Shown here piece after piece: positions 6,241 through 11,626 of a stretch of 11,934 bases of DNA. Made by a program: the position numbers and the translations under genes. The notes under the pieces were generated by a model that ran no database searches, was not told the origin of the DNA, and saw nothing but the letters and a program-made list of their open reading frames with translations. How positions within the stretch are numbered: the first letter of the stretch is position 1; every line of letters starts with the position of its first letter. This DNA is from Baffinella frigidus. Lineage: Eukaryota; Cryptophyceae; Cryptomonadales; Baffinellaceae. The stretch covers positions 291,924-303,857 of the forward strand of contig MU646506.1 of NCBI GenBank assembly GCA_026770585.1, in the 5' to 3' direction.

Positions 6241-6364
6241 CGGGCTGGATTTCGCTCTTAACGTTGACAAATGTGTACCACACACCCGAAACGTCAACTT
6301 GAGAATAGTCAGTCAACGCGACGGCGGCAGAGGTAGGAACCACTCGGGACTCTACGAGAAACCG
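6241..6364 (-). CDS. Exon 1 (internal) of minus-strand gene model
   Basis: The acceptor is TTCGGTGCAG (ends 6365). Forty-one codons follow: RFLVESRVVPTSAAVALTDY, then SQVDVSGVWYTFVNVKSEIQ and P, plus one base. Joined to exon 2 it reads SEIQPDLVFLLGPTNAGG. Across exons 1-3 the protein looks like a beta-rich soluble or extracellular domain, with no Cys in this exon and no recognised motif. An alternative start, ATG at 6436 (MNCFSRTPPKVSNFWSLYTG...), runs in frame into the exon, so it could instead be the first coding exon. No promoter can be pointed to. Confidence 0.5.
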
Positions 6365-6637
6365 CTGCACCGAATATCCGGTGTAAAGTGACCAAAAATT
6401 GCTGACTTTTGGGGGGGTTCGTGAGAAGCAATTCAATCATTGACTTAAGATGGTTCTCCGTAGTGTTCCGAGTGGAGGGGCTAGGCGAACCACGTCATGT
6501 GAAATGAAGGTTTGGACGCCGTTGGAGCCATTGATCACGTCCGTTTCCACGTCCTGGTGAGGGGCGGGATGAGTGTGCTTAGGAAGGACGGAGTGTGTGG
6601 AGGAAGGAGGGAGCGTGCAGAGTTAGAGATCACGTCC

Positions 6638-6985
6638 GGGTGTCGTGTCCCTGCTTTCCCTCCGGGGGAAAGGATCGACACCCTGTCGCGTCCGTGGAGC
6701 GTTGCGGTCTGAGTACAACATCCGACTGCTGGACTTTTCCAACTAACGTTTTTGGGAAAGTTTTCAACCAACTTCCGCGGGAGACAAAACGCTCCCAACT
6801 AACTTTACTGGGAGTTTTTGATTCCTCTGTCACATTTCCCGTGCGTTGACCCAACTCCAGTACAGACAGAAACCCTTAACTCTAGCTAGCTGGCTGGGGC
6901 CGTGCAGGATTCCTTCAGAAGGAGCCGCCGGAGTGACTTTACACGGTAACGTTTCTAGAAGAGTCACATATAAACTGACTCCGGC
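6638..6985. repeat. Cluster of hairpins and short tandem units
   Basis: Successive inverted repeats are seen. GGGTGTCG (6638-6645) pairs with CGACACCC (6676-6683) around CTTTCCC/GGGAAAG (6654-6660/6666-6672). A wobble-tolerant stem joins 6734-6740 and 6754-6760. CTCCCA/TGGGAG lies at 6792-6797/6809-6814. GCCGGAGT (6927-6934) pairs with ACTCCGGC (6978-6985), with GTGACT/AGTCAC nested. Between 6734 and 6815 the CAACTAAC / CAACCAAC motif repeats three times about 28 bp apart. A minus-strand frame there reads KVSWERFVSRGSWLKTFPK, which may be a decayed repeat exon. It could be a structured RNA or just nested repeats. Upstream, 6442-6637 shows only a short GATCACGTCCG duplication (6534 and 6628). 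Confidence 0.5.
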
Positions 6986-7019
6986 TGTTCCTACACGGGG
7001 CTTGTCTCCAGAAGCTGGC

Positions 7020-7064
7020 CTGATCCTCGGGGGCGTCGCTGTCCAAGGCAGGGTCAAGCGTGTC
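7020..7064 (-). pseudogene. Diverged copy of the DSDA..DQ exon
   Basis: This reads DTLDPALDSDAPEDQ, matching TPDSDWDSDASSDQ of the exon ending at 7241. The sequence after DQ is GCCAGC rather than GT, so the splice donor is lost unless GC donors are used. The flanking phrase CGGGTCCAGTTC (RVQF) also occurs in both units. It is taken as a degenerate tandem duplicate. Confidence 0.4.
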
Positions 7065-7240
7065 CACTGAATCATCTCGGTGATGAACTGGACCCGAATT
7101 GGACCCGAATCGAAAATTCCTCCGCTACTCCCTGTTTCTATTGACGACTTACTGGTCCGGGAATACCTACATGCCTAATCGATTCGGGTTAGGAACTGGA
7201 CCCGAAGAATTGTCGCTGGAACCGTTTGGCCCTGGAAGAC

Positions 7241-7351
7241 CTGATCCGAAGAGGCGTCGCTATCCCAGTCAGAATCGGGCGTGTGGCTCCCACCATTCTG
7301 CGCGAAAAACTCCCCCGCCAGAATCCACATGATCCGACACACCCGCCCCGC
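7241..7351 (-). CDS. Exon-like segment: MWILAGEFF...DSDWDSD
   Basis: The acceptor is CCCTCACCGCAG (ends 7352) and the donor CAG|GTCTTC at 7240. These enclose exactly 37 codons in phase 0: AGRVCRIMWILAGEFF, then AQNGGSHTPDSDWDSDASSD and Q. A hydrophobic stretch is followed by an acidic Asp/Ser tail. A CCCTAAA/CCCCAAA block (7357-7437 on plus) lies directly 5' on minus, where the branch point and pyrimidine tract would be. Reading on past the donor the frame stays open to TAG near 7180, so the exon might be terminal instead. No family is recognised. Confidence 0.45.
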
Positions 7352-7356
7352 CTGCG

Positions 7357-7438
7357 GTGAGGGTTTTGGGTTTGGGGTTTGGGGTTTTGGGTCAGGGGTT
7401 TGGGGTTTGGGGTTTAGGGTTTAGGGTTTAGGGTTTAT
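7357..7438 (+). repeat. Interstitial telomere-like block
   Basis: TTTGGGG and TTTTGGG variants grade into perfect TTTAGGG units at the right end. The G-strand is on plus. It abuts the acceptor of the exon-like segment 7241-7351. Confidence 0.9.
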
Positions 7439-7485
7439 GCTTTGCTTGAGGCACCTTTGAGTGGTAGAGTAATCTCATCCTGACC

Positions 7486-7530
7486 AGAGAGAGAGTGTGT
7501 GTGTGTGTGTGTGTGCGAGAGAGAGAGACT
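7486..7530 (+). repeat. Compound microsatellite (GA)n(GT)n(GA)n
   Basis: GAGAGAGA is followed by about ten GT units and then CGAGAGAGAGAGA. It is low complexity. A Kozak-like GCCGCCATG follows at 7548-7556, but its 55-codon ORF has no other support. Confidence 0.95.
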
Positions 7531-7740
7531 TTATCATTACCAACACGGCCGCCATGTGTGCACCCCCACTGAAGCTGTGTCTGAGAGAGAGGTCAAAACA
7601 ATGGTGTGTAAGCAACCAAGGAATCCCGGATAATCAGGTAGGCAGCTCGCAGGATGAACCCTTGAGGTCTCAACCTCACCTGTGCAATCCCAACCTGCGT
7701 TTCGCCAACACCAAATGAACCCAACTCCAAGGGGCACGAC

Positions 7741-7974
7741 CTCCCCGGGCATGGCGGTGGGTAGGGTGGGCAGGACGGTAAGATTGGGAACTCCGACCAC
7801 GACACTCCGCATATGTATACAGACTGGGTACCTCAGGAGGCATGTACGTATACAGCCATATATATTTGCGTATAGAGCCATATATATGTACGTATCCAGC
7901 CATACATATGTACGTATACAGCCATATATATGTACTACATATACGTATACAGACTGGGTACCTCGGTAGGCATG
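7741..7974 (-). repeat. Minisatellite flanked by direct repeats that end in splice-like sites
   Basis: Four units of about 22 bp (TACGTATACAGCCATATATATG class) fill 7845-7937. They are flanked by copies of CATAT..GTATACAGACTGGGTACCTC (7810-7844 and 7938-7974). On minus the flanks encode MP(P/T)E and then GTACCC, with a third relative at 7741 (TAMPGE then GTCGTG). The exon-like end (T)AMPxE|GT therefore occurs three times, at 7741, 7832 and 7962. The AT-rich minisatellite seems to have expanded within one duplicated unit. Confidence 0.75.
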
Positions 7975-8061
7975 GCGGTGCGGGAAAGGAGGAGGCGGAT
8001 CGCGTCGGCGACTGGCAATCCCCGCAGCGTCAAGTGCGCCACGTACGCCCGCCGCACCAGC
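7962..8061 (-). CDS. Exon-like segment: RRAYVAHLTLRG, copy 1
   Basis: The acceptor is CCCCCCAAAAG (ends 8062) and the donor GAG|GTACCC at 7961. One base completes a split Arg codon, then 33 codons read LVRRAYVAHLTLRGLPVADA and IRLLLSRTAMPTE, an Arg-rich, likely helical peptide. Over RL(V/L)RRAYVAHLTLRG, copy 2 at 8160-8238 differs by five synonymous changes and one Val/Leu change, which is strong evidence of coding selection. A CCCTAAC-rich block lies directly upstream on minus. The exon runs phase 2 to 0, as does copy 2, so including both would break the frame. They must be alternatives or one is dead. No family is recognised. Confidence 0.58.
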
Positions 8062-8062
8062 C

Positions 8063-8122
8063 TTTTGGGGGGTCGGGGGTTAGGGTTTCGGGGTTAGGGT
8101 GGGGTTTGTCGGTTTAGGTTCC
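8063..8122 (+). repeat. Interstitial telomere-like block
   Basis: GGGGTTAGGGTTTCGGGGTTAGGG-type heptamers and octamers (given here in parts: GGGGTTAGGG, TTTCGGGG). On minus they supply CCCTAAC twice just before the AAAAG acceptor of exon 7962-8061, within a possible 98-bp intron (8062-8159). Confidence 0.85.
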
Positions 8123-8159
8123 AACGGCTCCAAGGCCAACCATCACCTTGACCCTAGAC

Positions 8160-8238
8160 CTTGGAAATGATTGTTCTGAGAGTCGAGACACCAGTCCCCC
8201 GCAGCGTCAAGTGTGCCACGTACGCGCGTCGCAGAAGC
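8160..8238 (-). CDS. Exon-like segment: RRAYVAHLTLRG, copy 2
   Basis: The acceptor is CCCTGAAAAG (ends 8239) and a possible donor AAG|GTCTAG is at 8159. After one base completing Arg, 26 codons read LLRRAYVAHLTLRGTGVSTL and RTIISK. The first 14 codons are conserved with copy 1 by synonymous change. The remainder differs, so the 3' part of one copy has been replaced or its donor has moved. The surrounding unit (CCCCGCAGCGTCAAGTG..CACGTACG plus a telomere-like block plus a GTTGGAA segment) is repeated at about 180 bp. Confidence 0.53.
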
Positions 8239-8241
8239 CTT

Positions 8242-8390
8242 TTCAGGGTTTTAGGGTTTGGGGTTTAGGTTAGGGGTTAGGGGTTGGGGTTTGGGGTTAG
8301 GGGTTGGGGGCGTGGGGCGTGGGATCATGTTTGGGGTTTGGTGTTTAGGATTTAGGGTATAGAGTTTAGGGTTTCGGGTGAGGGTTGACG
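8242..8390 (+). repeat. Interstitial telomere-like block
   Basis: Mixed TTTAGGG, TTAGGGG and TTTGGGG units, degenerate to the right. On minus it directly precedes the acceptor of exon 8160-8238. Bases 8391-8440 then repeat the GGAGCCGTTGGAA..ACCAG segment seen, diverged, at about 8121-8200. Confidence 0.88.
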
Positions 8391-8656
8391 TTGGAGCCGT
8401 TGGAAATAGTGTGTCAGTCAAGATACCAGATCCCCCACGGTTGACTGAATGGGGCGTTTATGTTGCAAGTATTAAAGTGAAGAGGCACTCCTAGTTGACT
8501 AATTCATTATGCACACTGTGTGAAACTCGCATGTTGTCGACTCTCACGTTGTCTCTGAAATGGTCCCTTTCAGTTTTGGGCGAAAAACAGCCCGGGATCA
8601 GAAAAAAGGCCCAAATAGACTGAGACTGAGGTTGAAAAATGGCGTGGGGGAGGCAC

Positions 8657-8721
8657 CGGGAGAAGATGGCGCGTTCGTCACGGTCAGAGGCGCTCATGTA
8701 CTTGGTCGCTTCTGCTTGCAA
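8657..8721 (-). CDS. Exon-like segment: TKYMSASDRDERA, copy 1
   Basis: Twenty-one codons plus CG before GTGCCT (donor at 8656) read LQAEATKYMSASDRDERAIF and S, then a split Arg. Against copy 2 (8911-8975) there are 11 differences over 65 bp, seven at third positions. Within ATKYMSASDRDERA(I/V)FS all six third-position changes are synonymous and the only replacement is Ile/Val. The frame is open upstream to an ATG at 8739, and a CAAGCAG acceptor is possible at 8712. The peptide is charged, likely helical and unknown to me. Confidence 0.58.
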
Positions 8722-8910
8722 GTTGCGATCCCAACACACTCGAGTTCCCTCTCAAACGGCCGTGGGTCCTCTCAACGCTGAGGTCAGCGAACCGACAGTG
8801 GGGACTCTCAACGCTGAACCCCCCACAGAGAGGACACTCGGGTCTGACGGAGCCTCTCTTTGGCCCCGTCACAAAACGTAAAGACTCTGGGAAGGGGGTG
8901 GGGAGGGTAC
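8722..8910. repeat. Spacer of the ~254-bp tandem unit, with 36-bp duplication
   Basis: Between the two TKYMSASDRDERA segments, CTCTCAACGCTGA occurs at about 8770 and 8806, 36 bp apart. The rest does not align well between units. A long minus frame crosses it, but it is the wrong frame for the conserved peptide. Confidence 0.6.
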
Positions 8911-8975
8911 CGGGAGAAGACGGCGCGCTCGTCACGGTCGGACGCACTCATGTACTTCGTTGCTGCTCCCTGCAT
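8911..8975 (-). CDS. Exon-like segment: TKYMSASDRDERA, copy 2
   Basis: This reads MQGAATKYMSASDRDERAVF and S, then split Arg, before GTACCC (donor at 8910). It begins at an ATG at 8975. The frame is closed a few codons further up by TAA inside CCCTAAA, so either this ATG starts translation or one of several AGs nearby (GAGCAG, GATGCAG) is an acceptor. The telomere-like block 8996-9165 abuts it. Synonymous divergence from copy 1 argues that it is or was translated. Confidence 0.55.
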
Positions 8976-8995
8976 CTGCTCCTGCTCATTAGCGT

Positions 8996-9165
8996 TTGGG
9001 GTTTAGGGTTTGGTGTTTAGGGTTGAGGCTTTAGGGTTGAGGGTTTATGGTTCATGGTTTAGGGGTAAGGGTTCAGGGTATATGGTTTATGGTTTATGGT
9101 TTATGGTTTATGGTTTGGGTTAGGGTTCACGGTTTACGGTTTATTGTTAAGAGTTTAGGGTTGAT
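8996..9165 (+). repeat. Interstitial telomere-like block with a TTTATGG array
   Basis: TTTAGGG and TTGAGGG units surround four perfect TTTATGG units (9086-9113). The G-strand is on plus. Confidence 0.88.
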
Positions 9166-9257
9166 CCTGAGCCCTGAACCAGGAAAAGAAACGCGGCGAC
9201 ACTCAGGCGGTCATCCCTTGAAAGACATAAAGGTGTGTCCTCCAGAAGGTCCCTCAC

Positions 9258-9368
9258 CTGAAGCAAATGTGGTGTAACAGGAAGACCGCTGCTAGTTGCA
9301 GATAGGCAGGGCTGAGAGGCGCAGAGCGTTTTTTCGAACGGAGCTGTTCTTTTATGTTCGGTTCTTTG
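9258..9368 (-). CDS. Exon-like segment: KKRSAPLSPAYLQLAAVFLL
   Basis: The acceptor is GCCCTCACCCGCAG (ends 9369), a good pyrimidine tract with CCCTAAACC upstream, and the donor is CAG|GTGAGG at 9257, a consensus site. The frame reads KEPNIKEQLRSKKRSAPLSP, then AYLQLAAVFLLHHICF. It is a basic stretch followed by about 15 hydrophobic residues, suited to a signal anchor or membrane helix. The basic-then-hydrophobic pattern recurs at 9965-10061 and 11815-11879. It runs phase 2 to phase 2, so it is symmetric and could be added or skipped without a frameshift. No family is recognised. Confidence 0.52.
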
Positions 9369-9375
9369 CTGCGGG

Positions 9376-9525
9376 TGAGGGCACTCCAAGGTTTAGGGTT
9401 AAGGATTTTGGGTTTAGGGTTTAGGGTGCAGGGTTCCGTGTTTCGGGTCTCGGTTCTCGGTTCTGGGGTCTCGTGTTTCCGGTTTCGGGTTTCACGTTCC
9501 GGTTTTCGGGTTTCGGGTTAGCAAG
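9376..9525 (+). repeat. Interstitial telomere-like block rich in TTTCGGG
   Basis: TTTAGGG units (9404-9427) pass into TTTCGGG, TCTCGGT and TTCCGGT variants to about 9520. It is directly upstream (minus) of exon 9258-9368. Confidence 0.85.
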
Positions 9526-9540
9526 GCAGCGACTCTTGCA

Positions 9541-10018
9541 GGCCTCTTGGTTACGGTAGGGCGCGAGTGTGGAGGGGTTGAGGGTTCAGTGTTGCGGGTT
9601 TCGAGTAAGCGGGGTACCAAGTGGATGCCCCTTGGAGAGGGCAGGGCAGTAGTGTGGAACAGAAAGGCTTTCAGACTTCAGAGTTCATGGTTCAGGGTTC
9701 AGGGTTCGGGATTCGATTTTCGGGTTGGCTGGGAACGAGACGTATAGGCCCCTTGGCGAAGGCGGGGCAGTGGAAGTGTGAAAAGGTTCAGGGTTCAGGG
9801 TTTCGAGTAAGAGTACCGAGTTGTGTAGGCCTCTTGGCGATGAAAGGGCGGAGGTGTGGAAGGCGTCAGGGTTCAGGGTTCAGGGTTCAGGGTTCAGGGT
9901 TCAGGGTTCAGGGTTCAGGGTTCAGGGTTCAGGGTTCAGGGTGCAGGGTTTCGAGTTAGGGTACCGAGTTTGGTAGGCCCCTTGGAGAGTGGAGGGCGGA
10001 GGTGTGGAAGAGGAAGGC
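9541..10018 (-). repeat. Five-copy subtelomeric unit with TTCAGGG spacers
   Basis: The unit GGCCYCTTGG..GGGCGGAGGTGTGGAA occurs at about 9541-9577, 9628-9666, 9745-9787, 9827-9865 and 9974-10018. Between copies lie TTCAGGG-type runs and TTTCGAGT..GTACC. On minus the copies at 9656 and 10018 encode AFLFHT(T/S)AL(P/H)SPRG with mostly synonymous changes. The copy at 9865 reads AFHTSALSSPRG, and the other two are frameshifted. Several end in GTACCC or GTACTC, like splice donors. Confidence 0.7.
9872..9948 (+). repeat. Homogeneous (TTCAGGG)10 array
   Basis: Ten perfect TTCAGGG heptamers (9872-9941) and one TGCAGGG. It is far more uniform than any other block in the window, so it expanded or was homogenised recently. 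TTCAGGG is also half of the TTYAGGG telomere of Plasmodium. Confidence 0.95.
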
Positions 10019-10061
10019 CGCCACGATTTCCGCCCGTTTCCGCAGCTCCGTTTCGGCCGTT
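9965..10061 (-). CDS. Exon-like segment: ELRKRAEIVAAFLFHTSAL
   Basis: The acceptor is CGAAGCAG (ends 10062), with CCCTAGACCCTAAACCC just upstream, and the donor is TCG|GTACCC at 9964. Thirty-two codons follow one leading base: TAETELRKRAEIVAAFLFHT, then SALHSPRGLPNS. It has a basic helix followed by a hydrophobic run. The 3' half is the repeated unit of 9541-10018, while the TELRKRAEIV part is found only here. It runs phase 2 to 0. No family is recognised. Confidence 0.48.
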
Positions 10062-10071
10062 CTGCTTCGTG

Positions 10072-10430
10072 TTTCGGGTTTAGGGTCTAGGGTAAGGAGT
10101 AGGGTGTAGGGTGCAGGGTGCAGGGTGCAGGGAGCAGGGGTTTGGGCCTCGGGTTTAGGGTGCAGGGTGCAGGGTTTAGGGTGTAGGGTGTAGGGTGTAG
10201 GGTGTAGGGTGTAGGGTGTAAATGTGTAGGGTGTAGGATGTAAGGTGTAGGGTGTAGGGCTCAGGGTGTAGGGTTCAGGGTTCATGGTGCAGGGTCAGGG
10301 TGTAGGGTGTAGGGTTTAAGGTTCAGAGTTTACTGTTTAGGGTTTAGGGTTCAGGGTTTAGGGTTTTAGGTTTTATGGTTGATGGTTTATGGTTGACGGT
10401 GCAGGGTTTAGGGTTTAGGGTGTATGGTGT
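10072..10430 (+). repeat. Long interstitial telomere-like block with TGTAGGG and TGCAGGG arrays
   Basis: Variant heptamers cluster by type: TGCAGGG near 10110-10135 and 10160-10175, five perfect TGTAGGG at 10182-10216, then mixed TTCAGGG, TTTAGGG and TTTATGG. The G-strand is on plus throughout. Translations such as VQGSGFRVQG or TLHPTPYTL in this part of the window are products of the repeats. Confidence 0.92.
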
Positions 10431-10515
10431 ATGAATGCGTGCGTATTGTTTGGGGGTTGGAGTTCAGGGTTTGGAGCTTGAGGTTGACGAAATAGGGTTT
10501 GGGGTTTCGGGGTAC

Positions 10516-10622
10516 CCTTCGCAGAGGCGGGCAGCGCACCGATCTGGGTCCGCCACGAAATCCTGTTCGCCACTCCACCACTCAGCAGCCACCGGGGGCT
10601 TCACGGATACAGTCCATATCAC
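10516..10622 (-). CDS. Exon-like segment with QDFV repeat (R3)
   Basis: The acceptor is CAAATAG (ends 10623) and a possible donor GAAGG|GTACCC is at 10515. Thirty-five codons read VIWTVSVKPPVAAEWWSGEQ, then DFVADPDRCAARLCE. The motif AA(x)W...QDFV recurs at 10812-10930 and, shifted in frame, at about 10908-10965. A further fragment reading VQDFVDNILVQIGDMDC lies at about 10603-10655, in another frame of overlapping DNA. The repeat suggests a protein built of short tandem units, now partly frameshifted. No family is recognised. Confidence 0.42.
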
Positions 10623-10653
10623 CTATTTGTACTAGGATATTATCCACGAAATC

Positions 10654-10783
10654 CTGTACATGAGGTAATCGAAATTAAGGATACGCGCCGCCGTAGGTTA
10701 CTACAGTAGGGCTAGTCCTAGGAGCATAGGACCACCCTGGCGGCGATGCGTGTCCCTAATTTCGAGTAACCCCTGTACGCCGA
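10654..10783. mobile_element. Foldback element D within the QDFV repeats
   Basis: Arms 10654-10693 and 10738-10783 are inverted copies. Shared words are GTACANGNGGTTA, CGAAATTA, GGAYACGC and CGCC / GGCG. The centre has a TAGTCCTA..TAGGAC hairpin and CATAGGACCACC, the same core words as elements A-C. It interrupts or joins the duplicated QDFV-coding units on either side. Confidence 0.68.
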
Positions 10784-10970
10784 TCCACAAATCAGACTTG
10801 AGCAAGACACGAAATCCTGGAAGTCGCCCGCAACGAGAGACCTCAGCCACTTGGCAGCCTCCGGTGCCTTAGGGAAGCGGTCCATCTCAACGATTCCCGT
10901 ACAAATTGCAAATCCTGTACGTCGCCCCACATGAAAAACCTCGACGTCGCTGCCTCTTGAAATTCAGAGA
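10784..10970 (-). pseudogene. QDFV repeat units R2 and R1, frameshifted
   Basis: R2 reads DRFPKAPEAAKWLRSLVAGD, then FQDFVSCSS (about 10800-10888). R1 reads EAATSRFFMWGDVQDLQFVR (about 10898-10962). Both share EAA...GD.QD, but they are in different frames and no convincing splice junction joins them. The minus ORF containing R2 starts at ATG 10930 and runs into element D, where it ends at 10718. Best read as a decayed tandem-repeat gene, or exons whose boundaries I cannot place. Confidence 0.42.
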
Positions 10971-11157
10971 TGTTATACAGGTTTGTAGTATAGCTCTGCC
11001 TCACTCAGGTTGACAGGATGTTCTCACGTTGAAATGCTGAGTTTGCGGGTCAAATTCGTCTACATTGCAGCGGAAAAGAGCCTCTGATCACCACGCTGGT
11101 GAGCCCAAATAGAATGAGACATAACTAGTGCGTGGAAGTTAGCGGCAAGCAGCACAC
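10971..11157. other. No gene seen
   Basis: This is a non-repetitive stretch between the QDFV units and the first LLALMPA copy. No frame has splice or duplication support. Confidence 0.35.
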
Positions 11158-11181
11158 CGCGGGCATCAGCGCGAGGAGGGG
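11158..11181 (-). CDS. Exon end PLLALMPA, copy 1
   Basis: CCCCTCCTCGCGCTGATGCC plus CGCG before GTGTGC (donor at 11157). It matches the ends of copies 2 and 3 in protein (LL(A/G)LMPA) with synonymous changes in the Leu and Ala codons. A telomere-like block (11188-11240) lies directly upstream on minus, so little of the exon remains. It is probably a truncated duplicate. Confidence 0.38.
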
Positions 11182-11187
11182 TTGGGG

Positions 11188-11290
11188 TCTAGAGTTTAGG
11201 GTGCGGGGTTTGGGGAGTTGAGGGTTTCAGCTTTTGTGGTTGAGGGGCTTTGTGGTTGACTTACACCTCAACCCCTAAACCTTAAACCAG
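11188..11290. repeat. Telomere-like block with strand switch
   Basis: Plus-strand TTTAGGGTG, TTTGGGG and GTTGAGGG words to about 11250 give way to C-strand CCTCAACCCCTAAACCTTAAACC at 11267-11288 (in parts CCTCAACCCC and TAAACC). A second C-strand patch is at 11503-11540. These are the only C-strand telomere-like patches right of 1 kb that I noticed. Confidence 0.75.
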
Positions 11291-11617
11291 GAAAGTGCAG
11301 GGTGGCGGCAAGCACCGCACTGCGTGAGAGTTGACAACCTCACAAATGTACTGTAGAAGAGTGGAGTATCTTCTTCTGTGCTGAGGTGGAAGAGTGGAGT
11401 TTACTACGGTAGAAGAGTGGAGTGTCTTGCCATGTGCTCTCACCGCGGGCATGAGCCCGAGCAGGGCGACCCTTGCGATCCTTGTTATGATTTCAAGTTA
11501 CAGGGTTTAAACCCCTCACCATAAACCTTAAACCCTACACCAGGTAAGTGCAGGGTGGTGGCAAGCACCGCACCGCGTGAGAGTGGACCACCTCACCAAT
11601 CTACGGTAGAAGAGTGG
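11277..11617. repeat. Tandem duplication of ~245 bp
   Basis: Bases 11277-11361 and 11524-11617 align from ACCTTAAACC through AAGTGCAGGGTGG, GGCAAGCACCGCAC, GCGTGAGAGT and TAGAAGAGTGG. The short motif GTRGAAGAGTGG also repeats at about 11352, 11386 and 11410. The units extend to the exon-like copies ending at 11444 and 11815. Confidence 0.8.
11444..11493 (-). CDS. Exon-like segment LLGLMPA, copy 2
   Basis: The frame reads LEIITRIARVALLGLMPA before GTGAGA (donor at 11443), with TAA immediately upstream. It aligns with RIAYFTLLALMPA of copy 3, and the LLxLMPA part differs mainly at third positions. No good acceptor is visible, so the 5' limit is uncertain. The basic-then-hydrophobic character is kept. 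Confidence 0.4.
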
Positions 11618-11626
11618 GATGTTTTC

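Noticed and set aside
7554-7718. Plus ORF MCAPPLKLCL... after a GCCGCCATG context
   Set aside because: The start context is good, but the ORF is short, next to a microsatellite, and has no homologous copy or splice evidence.
9621-10083. Plus-strand ORFs with VQGSGFRVQGSGF repeats
   Set aside because: They are translations of TTCAGGG and related heptamers; any 7-bp repeat without stops gives such a protein.
9956-10285. N-terminal TLHPTPYTL-type repeats of a minus ORF
   Set aside because: This part is C-strand telomere-variant DNA. Only the last ~32 codons (9965-10061) have independent splice-like and duplication support.
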